Source: Metabacillus litoralis
Lineage (GTDB): Bacteria > Bacillota > Bacilli > Bacillales > Bacillaceae
Length of the DNA: 64,000 nt
Assembly (NCBI RefSeq): GCF_020524045.1
Contig: NZ_JAIVKL010000003.1
Coordinates: 62,001 to 126,000, forward strand
Direction of reading: 5' to 3'
Shown: positions 46,889 to 56,654 of the stretch, piece after piece
Position numbering within the stretch: position 1 is the first letter of the stretch
How the letters are laid out: every line of letters begins with the position of its first letter
Notes under the pieces: model-generated
What the model was told of the DNA's origin: nothing
What the model saw: the letters and a program-made list of their open reading frames with translations, nothing else
Database searches by the model: none
Translations under genes and position numbers: made by a program

Positions 46889-47497
46889 ATGGCTGGAAAC
46901 CGAGAGTTTATGAATCGTAGACTGCATTCATTATTAGGAGTAATTCCGGTAGGGATCTTTTTGATTCAGCATTTAGTTGTCAATCACTTTGCAACAAGAG
47001 GTCCTGAAGCATTTAATGAAGCTGCACATTTTATGGAAATGCTTCCATTTAGGTATGTATTAGAAATTGTCATTATTTTTCTACCACTTCTATACCATGC
47101 TATTTATGGAGTTTACATTGCATTTACTGCTAAAAACAATGTGAGTAACTATAGTTACTTACGTAATTGGTTGTTTATGCTACAACGTGTGTCAGGGGTT
47201 GTTACATTTATCTTTATTGCATGGCATGTTTGGGAAACAAGAATAGCAGCTGCATTAGGATCGGAAGTAAACTATGATATGATGGCTTCCATTTTAAGTA
47301 GCCCATTTATGTTAGCATTCTATTTAATTGGAGTTATTTCTACTATATTCCATTTTGCTAATGGTTTATGGTCATTTGCAGTAAGCTGGGGAATTACTGT
47401 TACTCCTCGCTCACAAGTTATTTCCACATATGTTACTTTAGCGATCTTTGTTGCTCTTTCATATGTTGGTATTCGCGCAATATTCGCATTCGTTTAA
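46889..47497 (+). CDS. sdhC: Succinate dehydrogenase cytochrome b558 subunit
   Basis: 202 residues, five predicted membrane segments. It anchors the complex and binds two haems b, passing electrons to menaquinone. The N-terminal REFMNRRLHSLLGVIPVGIF and later LLYHAIYGVYI, SGVVTFIFIAWHVWETR and FHFANGLWSF supply the haem-ligand histidines. TAGGGGG precedes the ATG. Operon: sdhC-sdhA-sdhB. Confidence 0.97.
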   Translation: MAGNREFMNRRLHSLLGVIPVGIFLIQHLVVNHFATRGPEAFNEAAHFMEMLPFRYVLEIVIIFLPLLYHAIYGVYIAFTAKNNVSNYSYLRNWLFMLQRVSGVVTFIFIAWHVWETRIAAALGSEVNYDMMASILSSPFMLAFYLIGVISTIFHFANGLWSFAVSWGITVTPRSQVISTYVTLAIFVALSYVGIRAIFAFV

Positions 47498-47529
47498 TCC
47501 AGAAATAGCTATAAAAGGGAGTGGGGTTA

Positions 47530-49293
47530 ATGAGTAAAAGTAAAATTATCGTTGTTGGTGGCGGTTTAGCTGGTTTAATGGCAACAATTAAAGCTGCTGA
47601 AGCAGGTGTTCAAGTAGATTTATTTTCATTAGTACCTGTAAAAAGATCTCACTCAGTGTGTGCACAGGGTGGAATTAATGGTGCTGTAAATACAAAGGGT
47701 GAAGGAGATTCACCTTGGGAACATTTTGATGATACAGTTTATGGTGGAGACTTCTTAGCAAATCAACCACCAGTTAAAGCAATGACAGAAGCTGCGCCTT
47801 CAATCATTCACCTATTAGACCGAATGGGTGTAATGTTTAACCGTACACCAGAAGGATTACTTGATTTTAGACGTTTTGGTGGAACACAGCATCATCGTAC
47901 AGCATTTGCTGGTGCAACAACTGGACAGCAATTACTTTATGCCTTAGATGAGCAAGTGAGACGCTATGAAGTTGCTGGCCTTGTAACAAAATATGAAGGC
48001 TGGGAATTCTTAGGAGCAGTAATCGATGATGATAATGTTTGTCGTGGTATTACTTCTCAAAACTTAACATCTATGAAAATAGAATCTTTCCGTGCTGATG
48101 CTGTTATTATGGCAACAGGAGGACCTGGTATTATATTTGGGAAATCAACAAATTCTGTGATAAATACAGGATCTGCAGCATCTATTGTTTACCAACAAGG
48201 TGTTTATTATGCAAATGGTGAATTTATTCAAATCCATCCAACTGCCATTCCAGGAGATGACAAGCTTCGTTTAATGAGTGAATCAGCTCGTGGGGAAGGT
48301 GGGCGAGTATGGACTTATAAAGATGGAAAGCCTTGGTACTTCCTAGAGGAGAAATATCCTGCTTATGGTAACCTTGTGCCTCGTGATATAGCTACACGTG
48401 AAATTTTTGATGTTTGTGTAGAACAAAAGCTAGGTATTAACGGTGAAAACATGGTCTACCTAGATCTTTCACATAAAGATCCAAAAGAGCTTGATATTAA
48501 ACTAGGTGGTATTATTGAAATTTATGAAAAATTCATGGGTGATGATCCGCGTAAAGTTCCAATGAAAATCTTCCCTGCTGTTCACTATTCTATGGGTGGA
48601 TTATGGGTAGATTATGACCAAATGACAAACATCCCTGGTTTATTCGCAGCTGGTGAGTGTGATTATTCTATGCACGGAGCGAATCGTCTAGGTGCTAACT
48701 CTCTTCTATCTGCAATCTACGGTGGAATGGTTGCTGGACCAAATGCTGTGAAGTATATAAATGGTCTTGAAAAGAGTGCTGAAGACTTATCTGCTTCTGT
48801 ATTTGATGGTCATGTGAAACAGGAAGAAGAAAAATGGAACAATATTATGAATTTAGATGGTAAAGAAAATGCATATGTTCTCCACAAGGAATTAGGAGAA
48901 TGGATGACTGATAACGTAACAGTTGTTAGACATAATGATAAGCTTTTAAAAACGGATGAGAAGATTCAAGAGTTAATTGAAAGATTTGACCATATAAACA
49001 TCAATGATACGGCGAAGTGGAGTAACCAAGGTGCTGCATTTACTCGTCAATTAAAAAATATGCTTCAGTTATCACGTGTTGTAACACTCGGTGCTTATAA
49101 TCGTAATGAAAGCCGTGGAGCACATTATAAACCAGATTTCCCTGAGAGAAATGATGAGGAATGGTTAAAAACAACTATGGCTAAATATACAGGAGATCGA
49201 ACAGCTCCAGAATTCACATATGATGATGTTGATGTTTCATTAATAAAGCCACGTAAGCGAGATTATTCTAAAAGCAAAAAGGGGGATAAATAA
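47530..49293 (+). CDS. sdhA: Succinate dehydrogenase flavoprotein subunit
   Basis: 587 residues from ATG 47530, with AAAGGGAGTGGGG upstream. FAD-binding GGGLAGLMATIKAAEAG is at the N-terminus, and His in KRSHSVCAQGGINGAVN is the covalent flavin site. Active-site segments HPTAIPGDDKLRLMSESARGEGG and HYSMGGLWVD follow. It oxidises succinate to fumarate. Length and sequence match Bacillus SdhA. Confidence 0.98.
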   Translation: MSKSKIIVVGGGLAGLMATIKAAEAGVQVDLFSLVPVKRSHSVCAQGGINGAVNTKGEGDSPWEHFDDTVYGGDFLANQPPVKAMTEAAPSIIHLLDRMGVMFNRTPEGLLDFRRFGGTQHHRTAFAGATTGQQLLYALDEQVRRYEVAGLVTKYEGWEFLGAVIDDDNVCRGITSQNLTSMKIESFRADAVIMATGGPGIIFGKSTNSVINTGSAASIVYQQGVYYANGEFIQIHPTAIPGDDKLRLMSESARGEGGRVWTYKDGKPWYFLEEKYPAYGNLVPRDIATREIFDVCVEQKLGINGENMVYLDLSHKDPKELDIKLGGIIEIYEKFMGDDPRKVPMKIFPAVHYSMGGLWVDYDQMTNIPGLFAAGECDYSMHGANRLGANSLLSAIYGGMVAGPNAVKYINGLEKSAEDLSASVFDGHVKQEEEKWNNIMNLDGKENAYVLHKELGEWMTDNVTVVRHNDKLLKTDEKIQELIERFDHININDTAKWSNQGAAFTRQLKNMLQLSRVVTLGAYNRNESRGAHYKPDFPERNDEEWLKTTMAKYTGDRTAPEFTYDDVDVSLIKPRKRDYSKSKKGDK

Positions 49294-49295
49294 TA

Positions 49296-50057
49296 ATGAG
49301 CGAGAATAAAGTAGTTCAGTTTATTATTACCCGTCAAGATTCACCTGAAGCTGCTCCTTATGATGAGAAATTTGAAATTCCTTACCGACCTAATATGAAT
49401 GTTATTTCAGCTTTAATGGAAATTCGTCGTAATCCTGTCAATTCGGCTGGTAAAGAAACAACACCTATCAACTGGGATATGAACTGTCTTGAGGAAGTAT
49501 GTGGGGCATGTTCAATGGTGATTAACGGTAAACCACGCCAATCATGTACAGCTCTAGTTGATCAGCTTGAACAACCTATTCGTCTTGAGCCAATGCGTAC
49601 TTTTCCAGTTGTTCGTGATTTACAGGTTGATCGTAAGAGAATGTTTGATTCTCTTAAGAAAGTTAAAGCATGGGTTCCAATTGATGGTACGTATGATTTA
49701 GGACCTGGACCTCGTATGCCTGAGAAAAAACGTCAATGGGCTTATGAGTTATCAAAATGTATGACATGTGGTGTATGTTTAGAAGCATGTCCTAATGTTA
49801 ATAGTAAATCTAACTTCATTGGGCCTGCTCCATTATCTCAAGTTCGTTTATTCAATGCTCATCCAACAGGAGAGATGAATAAATCTGAGCGATTAGAATC
49901 AATCATGGGTGATGGTGGGTTAGCGAATTGTGGTAACTCACAAAACTGTGTGCAATCTTGTCCAAAAGGAATTCCTTTAACAACTTCAATTGCTGCACTA
50001 AACCGTGATACTGCAATTCAATCATTCCGTAATTTCTTTGGTAGTGACCAAGGGTAA
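49296..50057 (+). CDS. sdhB: Succinate dehydrogenase iron-sulfur subunit
   Basis: 253 residues. The [2Fe-2S] ligands lie in CLEEVCGACSMVINGKPRQSC, the [4Fe-4S] motif in CMTCGVCLEAC, and the [3Fe-4S] motif in CGNSQNCVQSCPKG. It passes electrons from SdhA to SdhC. The start is 2 bases past the sdhA stop, with AAAGGGGGA inside sdhA. Confidence 0.98.
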   Translation: MSENKVVQFIITRQDSPEAAPYDEKFEIPYRPNMNVISALMEIRRNPVNSAGKETTPINWDMNCLEEVCGACSMVINGKPRQSCTALVDQLEQPIRLEPMRTFPVVRDLQVDRKRMFDSLKKVKAWVPIDGTYDLGPGPRMPEKKRQWAYELSKCMTCGVCLEACPNVNSKSNFIGPAPLSQVRLFNAHPTGEMNKSERLESIMGDGGLANCGNSQNCVQSCPKGIPLTTSIAALNRDTAIQSFRNFFGSDQG

Positions 50058-50071
50058 TTGAATATGAAATA

Positions 50072-50113
50072 GCAAAGAGGTTAACCTTGATATTTGGGTT
50101 AACCTCTTTTGCA
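50072..50113 (+). terminator. Terminator after sdhB
   Basis: GCAAAGAGGTTAACC pairs with GGGTTAACCTCTTTTGC (15 bp) with a short loop. Confidence 0.9.
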
Positions 50114-50397
50114 TGGTATGACTTATTTTTTGGCCGTATTTTTTCTTTTAGTAATCTGATGTTTTGAAAGCATACAATTCTTACCTATAACAAAGTGGAT
50201 ATATGAACATTATTCTTATTGTTTCATACTTTAAAACAAAAGGATAACTCATTATTCTTGGAATTATGGTGTAGATATTAAGAATAACTGGAAGGTGTTT
50301 CTGTAATAGGTGGATTTTGTTTTTACTTTACAAGGTGATTTTGTACTTAGTAAATAATTTAGACGAAGTAAAACAACTTTTCCTTTAGTATTCTGTC
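50114..50397 (+). other. Intergenic gap sdhB-gerE
   Basis: AT-rich, no gene seen. ATTATTCTT / AAGAATAACT (near 50253 and 50280) form a weak inverted repeat. In B. subtilis ysmA lies here, as I recall; no remnant is evident. Confidence 0.5.
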
Positions 50398-50425
50398 ACA
50401 GTGGTACTCATTAGAACATAGTATA
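50398..50425 (+). promoter_or_regulatory. SigK-type promoter of gerE
   Basis: AC, 17 bases, CATAGTATA, which fits the SigK pattern (AC, 16-17, CATANNNTA). The start would lie about 60 bases before the gene. gerE is a late mother-cell SigK gene. Confidence 0.7.
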
Positions 50426-50492
50426 TGTTGACTAAATATATAATGCCCATCTGTTAGATCAGCTCTCACCTTAGCAAGGAGGGTTACAATAC

Positions 50493-50717
50493 TTGAAAGA
50501 GAAAGAGTTTCAATCAAAACCACTACTCACGAAAAGAGAGAGAGAAGTTTTCGAATTGTTAGTTCAAGATAAGACAACTAAGGAAATTGCTAGTGAGCTC
50601 TTTATAAGTGAAAAAACGGTTCGAAATCACATCTCGAATGCGATGCAAAAGCTTGGTGTTAAGGGACGTTCTCAAGCGGTTGTTGAGCTCCTTCGAATGG
50701 GTGAACTAGAGCTCTAA
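50493..50717 (+). CDS. gerE: Late mother-cell regulator GerE (LuxR-type HTH)
   Basis: 74 residues, the GerE length. A single LuxR-type HTH domain: [41 protein letters not shown] region. It controls coat genes together with SigK. TTG start with AAGGAGGG 8 bases upstream. Confidence 0.96.
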   Translation: MKEKEFQSKPLLTKREREVFELLVQDKTTKEIASELFISEKTVRNHISNAMQKLGVKGRSQAVVELLRMGELEL

Positions 50718-50719
50718 AC

Positions 50720-50758
50720 AAAACCGGCTATCCTTTTTACGAAGGAAGCCGGTTTATA
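50720..50758 (+). terminator. Terminator after gerE
   Basis: AAACCGGCT pairs with AGCCGGTTT around a 17-base loop. Confidence 0.75.
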
Positions 50759-50859
50759 CTTATTTTATATAAATATATGTAACTTGCATTTTTTATAAAA
50801 AAAAGGGAAAATAACTAGTGAAATGGTATGTATAAGTAAAATGTTAGTGAGGGTTTTAA

Positions 50860-51312
50860 GTGACAATAAAACGTGCAGGTGTTACGAACCAAACAGTAGC
50901 TGATCTTGAAAAGTCTCTACGTCATATATCAGCTATTATCAAACAAAAGGGTCGAGAAATATTAAACGACTATAGCATTACACCACCGCAATTTATTGCC
51001 TTACAATGGCTTTGGGAAAATGGTGACTTAACAATTGGTGAGCTTTCGAATAAAATGTTTTTAGCTTGTAGTACAACAACAGATTTAGTTGATAGAATGG
51101 AAAAAAATCAATTAGTTGTTCGAGTGAAAGACCCTGTTGATCGAAGAGTGGTCCAAATACATTTATTAAAAGAAGGCGAACGTATCATAGAAGAAGTAAT
51201 TAACAAACGACAAAATTATTTAAGAGATAAGCTTGTTAATTTCGATGAGGAAGAAATTGTTTTTCTTGAAAAGTCATTAATAAAGCTACAGCATGATATG
51301 AGAGAAGAATGA
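50860..51312 (+). CDS. ysmB: MarR-family regulator (YsmB)
   Basis: 150 residues. The winged helix reads ITPPQFIALQWLWENGDLTIGELSNKM ... STTTDLVDRMEKNQLVVRVKDPVDRRVVQIHLL, the MarR pattern. The GTG start has a weak ribosome site (GTGAGGG). It overlaps the space before racE by 9 bases, so both are probably one unit. The ligand is unknown. Confidence 0.9.
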   Translation: MTIKRAGVTNQTVADLEKSLRHISAIIKQKGREILNDYSITPPQFIALQWLWENGDLTIGELSNKMFLACSTTTDLVDRMEKNQLVVRVKDPVDRRVVQIHLLKEGERIIEEVINKRQNYLRDKLVNFDEEEIVFLEKSLIKLQHDMREE

Positions 51313-51321
51313 GGCGATATT

Positions 51322-52137
51322 TTGAAAAGACCGATTGGTGTCATTGATTCAGGAGTGGGTGGTTTAACTGTCGCAAAAGAAATCATGAGACAATTACCCA
51401 AAGAAGAGATTATTTATTTAGGTGATACAGCTCGTTGTCCTTATGGACCAAGACCAGCTGATGAGGTTCTTCGTTTTACATGGGAAATGACGAATTACTT
51501 ACTCGAACATCATCATATTAAAATGTTAGTCATAGCTTGTAACACAGCAACAGCTATTGCACTCCAGGAAATTCAAGACAGCATAAATATACCTGTGATA
51601 GGAGTCATCTTTCCGGGTGCAAGAACAGCTGTGAAAGTAACGAAGAATGACCATATTGGCGTTATTGGAACGGTCAATACAATAAAGAGTGCAGCTTATG
51701 AAATAGCTCTTAAAACATTAAATAGTGAATTGAATGTTGATAGTATGGCTTGCCCGAAATTTGTGCCTCTTGTGGAGAGTGGTGACTTTGAAGGTCAACA
51801 AGCACAGGATACTGTTGAGGAATCTTTGGTGAGTTTTAAAGAAAGTAAGATTGATACACTTATTTTAGGATGCACACATTATCCAATTTTACAAAAGCAA
51901 ATAGAAGAGTATATGGGACAAGCAGTTAAAATTATTTGTTCTGGTGATGAAACGGCTAGAGAAGTTAGTACGATTTTATCGTTTGAAAAGATACTAAATC
52001 AAGATGCCGGAGAAAAAAAACACATTTTTCTCACAACAGGACCAAAGCAATTATTTGAAAAGATCGCATCTAAATTATTTGAACAACCCATACTTCATGT
52101 GAAATCTATTTCATTAGAATCTTCTAAGAATTATTAA
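51322..52137 (+). CDS. racE: Glutamate racemase
   Basis: 271 residues. It makes D-glutamate for peptidoglycan. The two catalytic cysteines are in [11 protein letters not shown] and LGCTHYPIL, with [15 protein letters not shown] near the N-terminus. The start is TTG; GAGGCGAT is a weak ribosome site. RacE-type by synteny with gerM-rph. Confidence 0.96.
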   Translation: MKRPIGVIDSGVGGLTVAKEIMRQLPKEEIIYLGDTARCPYGPRPADEVLRFTWEMTNYLLEHHHIKMLVIACNTATAIALQEIQDSINIPVIGVIFPGARTAVKVTKNDHIGVIGTVNTIKSAAYEIALKTLNSELNVDSMACPKFVPLVESGDFEGQQAQDTVEESLVSFKESKIDTLILGCTHYPILQKQIEEYMGQAVKIICSGDETAREVSTILSFEKILNQDAGEKKHIFLTTGPKQLFEKIASKLFEQPILHVKSISLESSKNY

Positions 52138-52145
52138 AACAAAAA

Positions 52146-52180
52146 GAAAAGGCACGGTGCATAAGGCATTGTGCTTTTTT
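52146..52180 (+). terminator. Terminator after racE
   Basis: GCACGGTGC pairs with GCATTGTGC (two G-U pairs), followed by TTTTTT. Confidence 0.8.
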
Positions 52181-52363
52181 GCAATGATAGGACGAATATT
52201 TTTTTCTTCATTCTTGTGTCCAGCTTTAGGAACAACTGGCTCTAGAGTCTATTCTTATTCTCACGAAGCTTGTCGTCTTAGTCTGAACACCTTTTGCTTA
52301 TCTTAATGAGTTGAAAAAAGAGTCTATTTTTATCCATCTCTAAAAGTTTGTACAAAAAATCGG

Positions 52364-52392
52364 TCTATTTTTAATAATAGCTCGTATACATA
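52364..52392 (+). promoter_or_regulatory. Candidate SigE-type promoter of gerM
   Basis: TCTATTT and GTATACATA with a 13-base spacer resemble SigE boxes and the boxes before ytxC. gerM is SigE-dependent in B. subtilis. Confidence 0.45.
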
Positions 52393-52422
52393 TTAGTACA
52401 AACTGCCTTTGGAGGGATTTGA

Positions 52423-53502
52423 ATGTCTAAATACAACAAACAGATTGCTGTTACAGTTCTTGCTTCATCTATGTTACTGTCTGGTTGTGGTTTATTTGAT
52501 GCAGATAAAGCAACAAAGGAAATTGATCCACCACAAGATGTAACCTTTACAGAAGATGGAGAACTAATCGAAGGTGAAGGTACAGCTGTCGAAAAAGATG
52601 CAAAAGGTGATGCTGCAGTAGAAACAATTTCTAGTCAGCTATTTTTATTTGATAAAAGTGGTTTTGTTGTTCCATATACAATGAACTTGCCTAAAACAGA
52701 CAGCATTGCCAAACAATCTTTAGAATATTTGGTAGAAGGTGGTCCTGTTTCTAATGTACTTCCTAATGGATTTAAAGCAGTGTTACCTCAAGATACAATA
52801 GTACTTGGTGTAAATATTAAAGAAGATGGAACAGCAATCGCAGACTTTTCAAAAGAATTCAAGAATTATAAAAAAGAAGATGAAGCGAAAATTCTTCAAG
52901 CGATCACATGGACGCTTACACAATTTGAATCTGTTAAAAAAGTGAAAATTTGGGTGAATGGACATGAGCAGAAGGAAATGCCGGTAAATAGTACACCTAT
53001 AAATGATGGTGTAAGTAGAGCTGATGGTATTAATCATGATTCAAGTGATATTGTTGATATTACAAATACACATCCACTGACTGTTTATTACATGTCAGAA
53101 TCTGATGGGCAACAGTATTATGTACCTGTAACTAAACGTGTAAGCAACGATAAAACAGATCCAATTGTATCAGCAGTTGAAGAGCTTGTTAAAGGGCCAT
53201 CAGGTTCATTAGGATTAATGAGCGATTTCCAAGATGGTGTTGAACTATTAAGTGCACCTAAATATGCAGATGGAAAAGTGACTTTAGATTTTAATGAATC
53301 TATTTATGGTAGTCATGATGAAGAACAAAAAATTGTTTCTTCTGAAGTTATCCAATCACTTGTATTAACTTTAACAGAACAACAAGGCATTGAAAGTGTT
53401 GCGGTTACAGTGAATGGAAAAGCAGAATTGATTAATGAAAATGGAGAAAAACTAACTGAGCCTGTGACAAGGCCTTCGAAAGTAAATACAGGTAGTTTTT
53501 AA
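52423..53502 (+). CDS. gerM: Sporulation/germination lipoprotein GerM
   Basis: 359 residues with a signal peptide and lipobox LLSGCG (lipid-modified Cys22). Two GerMN domains follow (about residues 63-195 and 220-340), e.g. SLEYLVEGGP and AVEELVKGPSG. It takes part in peptidoglycan handling during engulfment and germination, and stabilises the SpoIIIAG-linked channel region. TTGGAGGGA precedes the ATG. Confidence 0.95.
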   Translation: MSKYNKQIAVTVLASSMLLSGCGLFDADKATKEIDPPQDVTFTEDGELIEGEGTAVEKDAKGDAAVETISSQLFLFDKSGFVVPYTMNLPKTDSIAKQSLEYLVEGGPVSNVLPNGFKAVLPQDTIVLGVNIKEDGTAIADFSKEFKNYKKEDEAKILQAITWTLTQFESVKKVKIWVNGHEQKEMPVNSTPINDGVSRADGINHDSSDIVDITNTHPLTVYYMSESDGQQYYVPVTKRVSNDKTDPIVSAVEELVKGPSGSLGLMSDFQDGVELLSAPKYADGKVTLDFNESIYGSHDEEQKIVSSEVIQSLVLTLTEQQGIESVAVTVNGKAELINENGEKLTEPVTRPSKVNTGSF

Positions 53503-53534
53503 TTTCATTGTTTTTGATATACTATAAATAGGGT

Positions 53535-53575
53535 AAAGAGAGGTATGCTTATTAAAAAGCTACCTCTTATTTAAT
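53535..53575 (+). terminator. Terminator after gerM
   Basis: AAGAGAGGTAT-GCTT pairs with AAGC-TACCTCTT, followed by T-rich sequence. Confidence 0.75.
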
Positions 53576-53712
53576 TTTTTTTGGCTTAAAAAACTTCTCT
53601 GCTGGTTTAATCTTCCTTAATTTATTGACAAAACCAACAATAGTTTTTAACAAAGCCTGTATGGATAAATACATAAAATGATCAGAAGATGAATTTTTTG
53701 GAGGGATATAAT

Positions 53713-54480
53713 GTGAGAAATGATGGTAGAAGTGTAGATGAATTAAGGAAAGTAGATATCAAAAAGGATTTTGTAATTCATCCTGAAGGATCAGTATTAA
53801 TTTCTATAGGTGAAACGAAGGTAATATGTAATGCAAGTGTAGAAGATAGAGTTCCTCCATTTATGCGTGGTGAAGGAAAAGGATGGATTACTGCTGAATA
53901 TTCTATGCTTCCTAGAGCCACAGAACAACGAACAATTAGAGAATCATCAAAGGGTAAGATCACAGGTCGTACGATGGAAATACAGCGGCTGATTGGTAGG
54001 GTATTACGTTCAGTAGTGAACTTAAAAGAACTCGGTGAAAGAACAATTTGGATTGACTGTGATGTGATTCAAGCTGACGGAGGAACAAGAACAGCGTCAA
54101 TTACAGGTGCATATGTTGCTATGACCATTGCGCTTGGAAAATTACTTGATGAAGGCAAATTAAAATCCTTGCCAATCACAGACTATCTTGCTGCAGTTTC
54201 TGTTGGTGTAGACCGTGAACATGGTGAAGTTTTAGATCTGAATTATAAAGAAGATTCTAAAGCTGAAGTGGATATGAACATTATTATGACTTCTCAAGGA
54301 GAACTAGTAGAAGTACAGGGAACTGGTGAAGAAGCAACATTTACACGTCAACAATTAAATAGTATGCTCGATCTAGCTGAAAGTGGTGTTAAGTCACTAA
54401 TAGAAATTCAAAAACAAGCATTAGGTGATCTTTCCCTTATTGTTGAAGAAAATATTAAAAAGCAGGTTGAAGCAAAGTGA
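53713..54480 (+). CDS. rph: Ribonuclease PH
   Basis: 255 residues from GTG 53713 ([12 protein letters not shown]); TTGGAGGG lies 7 bases upstream, and the ATG at 53689 is non-homologous. Phosphorolytic 3'-5' exoribonuclease that trims tRNA 3' ends. Motifs: [56 protein letters not shown] and EVDMNIIMT. It overlaps ysnA by 4 bases. Confidence 0.97.
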   Translation: MRNDGRSVDELRKVDIKKDFVIHPEGSVLISIGETKVICNASVEDRVPPFMRGEGKGWITAEYSMLPRATEQRTIRESSKGKITGRTMEIQRLIGRVLRSVVNLKELGERTIWIDCDVIQADGGTRTASITGAYVAMTIALGKLLDEGKLKSLPITDYLAAVSVGVDREHGEVLDLNYKEDSKAEVDMNIIMTSQGELVEVQGTGEEATFTRQQLNSMLDLAESGVKSLIEIQKQALGDLSLIVEENIKKQVEAK

Positions 54481-55076
54481 AAAAAATCATAATAGCTACT
54501 AAAAATAATGGAAAAGTAAAGGAATTTAATGCATTGCTAACTCCTTTAGGTTATGAAGTACAATCACTCTTGGATTATGAAAATGCAATAGATGTAGAAG
54601 AAACAGGTAGTACTTTTGAAGCTAATGCCATATTAAAAGCAGAAGCAATTTCAAATCAATATCAACTGTTAACAATAGCAGATGATTCAGGTTTGGAAGT
54701 GGACTATTTAGAGGGGAAGCCTGGTGTTTATTCGGCGCGATATGCTGGCCCTGATAAAAGTGATCAAGCTAATATGGATAAGGTTCTTGATGAGTTAAAC
54801 TCTGTCACTGATATGGAAGAGCGTTCTGCAAGGTTTGTTTGTGCTTTAGCATTATCTACGCCAGGACAAGAAGTTCAAACAGTTAAAGGAACATGTGAGG
54901 GTTACATAGCTAATTCTCCAATAGGTGTAAATGGCTTTGGTTATGATCCGATTTTTATCTTGAAACATACAAATAAGACAATGGCACAGTTGTCTAAGGA
55001 AGAAAAAAACCAAATTAGCCACCGGTCAGAAGCACTTAGAAAACTTCTTCAACTGATGGCTAATACTGAACGATAA
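54477..55076 (+). CDS. ysnA: XTP/dITP pyrophosphatase
   Basis: 199 residues, Ham1/RdgB family. It removes deaminated purine nucleotides from the pool. Motifs: [13 protein letters not shown] at the start, [35 protein letters not shown] and FGYDPIFI. The GTG start overlaps the rph stop (GTGA), so translation is coupled. Confidence 0.96.
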   Translation: MKKIIIATKNNGKVKEFNALLTPLGYEVQSLLDYENAIDVEETGSTFEANAILKAEAISNQYQLLTIADDSGLEVDYLEGKPGVYSARYAGPDKSDQANMDKVLDELNSVTDMEERSARFVCALALSTPGQEVQTVKGTCEGYIANSPIGVNGFGYDPIFILKHTNKTMAQLSKEEKNQISHRSEALRKLLQLMANTER

Positions 55077-55089
55077 GGTAGGGGATTTC

Positions 55090-55599
55090 ATGAAGGTTTT
55101 ACTTATAAGTGATAGCCATGGTTTAACTTCAGAAGTTGATATGATTAAAGATAGGCATGAAGAAGAAGTTGAATTAATGCTACATTGTGGAGATTCTGAA
55201 TTATTAGATACAAACAAAGAATTAAGTTCCTTCAGAGGAGTAAAAGGAAATTGTGATTTTGGTTCGGACTTACCTAATGAAATTATTGAAGATATAAATG
55301 GTAAAACACTTTATATGACACATGGACATTTATATAATGTAAAAATGACTTTAATGAGCTTGAAATATCGTGCAGAAGAAGTAAATGCGAAGATTGTTTG
55401 TTATGGACACTCTCATATAGCGGCTGCAGAACTTATTGATGGAATTTTATTCATTAACCCTGGGAGCATAAGGCTACCTCTACAACGTAGACAGAAAACC
55501 TATGCAATTGTTGAAGTGAATGCTTCACATACAAAAGTTATCTTTTACGATGTGAACGGAGAAGAAATTCAAGAATTATCAAATGAGTTTATGATATAA
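55090..55599 (+). CDS. ysnB: Metallophosphoesterase (YsnB, MJ0936/YfcE type)
   Basis: 169 residues. Metal-binding motifs in order: ISDSHG, HCGDSE, GNCDFG (GNCD), MTHGHLY and YGHSHIAAAE, then NPGSIRLPLQ. This is a small calcineurin-like phosphodiesterase; the natural substrate is unknown. TAGGGGAT precedes the ATG, 13 bases after ysnA, so rph-ysnA-ysnB form an operon. Confidence 0.95.
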   Translation: MKVLLISDSHGLTSEVDMIKDRHEEEVELMLHCGDSELLDTNKELSSFRGVKGNCDFGSDLPNEIIEDINGKTLYMTHGHLYNVKMTLMSLKYRAEEVNAKIVCYGHSHIAAAELIDGILFINPGSIRLPLQRRQKTYAIVEVNASHTKVIFYDVNGEEIQELSNEFMI

Positions 55600-55624
55600 T
55601 TTAATAGTTCTTTTTTCTCGCACG

Positions 55625-55730
55625 AACGAGTGCTTGTAATGGAAATGAACAATAATACATAACAGCCATTAGACTTTATACAGAGTTATTTCTATCAGGA
55701 TTTAAAACAACAAGCTATACGTCAATAGCC
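55625..55730. mobile_element. Chimeric fossil of F2 right end and inverted F1 left half
   Basis: CGAGTGCTTGTAATGGAAAT (55628) to AACAGCC (55667) matches the F2 right end. From there, ATTAGACTTTATACAGAG to AATAGCC (55730) is the F1 left half in reverse orientation, including AAAACAACAAGCTATACG. Both are decayed; the junction suggests recombination or nested insertion. Confidence 0.55.
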
Positions 55731-55792
55731 AATATCATTTAGGGAGAGAGATTATATTCTCTCTTTCCTATAAAAAAAATAATAAACAACTA

Positions 55793-55821
55793 TTGACTTT
55801 TAGTGTTAAAGAAAATATAAT
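55793..55821 (+). promoter_or_regulatory. SigA promoter of tRNA-Arg
   Basis: TTGACT and TATAAT separated by 17 bases, 45 bases before the tRNA. Confidence 0.85.
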
Positions 55822-55865
55822 AATAAATGTCGCTGATAATTAATTTTGAATCAGCAAAATATTAA

Positions 55866-55939
<74 letters not shown>

Positions 55940-55944
55940 TCATA

Positions 55945-55982
55945 CAAAAAAAGCCTTCTATTCTGAATAGAAGGCTTTTTTT
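55945..55982 (+). terminator. Terminator after tRNA-Arg
   Basis: AAGCCTTCTATTC pairs with GAATAGAAGGCTT, with flanking A7 and T7 runs. Confidence 0.95.
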
Positions 55983-56493
55983 GTTGTTTGTTTTCTGAAG
56001 ATTGCTTTACATCTTTGTTTGGAAATTTATTAAGAGTATTCATGAACCGTAAATCCGTTATGTAATTGGGATAAATTCGTGAGTTACAAATTTCACAAAG
56101 TAATGTTTGATCTTCAGGGGTCGAGATTTTGGGGATATTAAGAAAAAATAAAGAAACCCATACCATTTGAAAGATTGATACTTCAACAAGAACAAAGTTT
56201 TACGAAGTAACAATATTCCCTTGGAAAAATTATATGTGAGATTTACTGCCAAAAACATTTTCATCTAGATTAATTAGCTGTAAGATATGATCAAGATCCT
56301 ACTATTTATAAGTTTAATACTTACTCCACTAAAAAACTCCAATCAAAACATTCACTCAGATCATCTCCATGTTTGCGGATTTTCAAAATTTCTTAAATTT
56401 TTTTAAAATTAAGCTCTTCCAATCATACCAACAATGAAAGCGGATACAGAATAATTAATAAATCTAAATAGTCAAATAATTCTCAAAACACTG
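55983..56493. other. Intergenic gap after tRNA-Arg
   Basis: AT-rich. On the minus strand, CEICNSRIYPNYITDLRF is readable near 56060, but the frame runs into the tRNA, so this is at best a gene remnant. I see nothing else. Confidence 0.4.
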
Positions 56494-56522
56494 TTGACAC
56501 TTGGATTTATAGAGCGTAATAT
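56494..56522 (+). promoter_or_regulatory. SigA promoter of ilvE
   Basis: TTGACA and TAATAT separated by 17 bases. Downstream AATTTTTGAAATTTT and GTAGAAAATT (56556-56590) loosely resemble CodY boxes (10 to 11 of 15), which I do not treat as proven. Confidence 0.65.
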
Positions 56523-56654
56523 AAGTTCAAATAAAGTTACACGAACATTTGAAAAAGTGTAGAAAATTCTATACAATTTTTGAAATTTTCTCTTTACAGT
56601 CATAATGTTCAGTGATCTAACAGATTCAACTTATGTAAAGAAAGGCGTGCTCTT

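Noticed and set aside
56058-56264. 68-codon minus ORF
   Set aside because: No ribosome site and low-complexity composition; not supported as a gene.
56556-56590. CodY boxes before ilvE
   Set aside because: The best matches to AATTTTCWGAAAATT are 10 to 11 of 15, too weak to list as sites.
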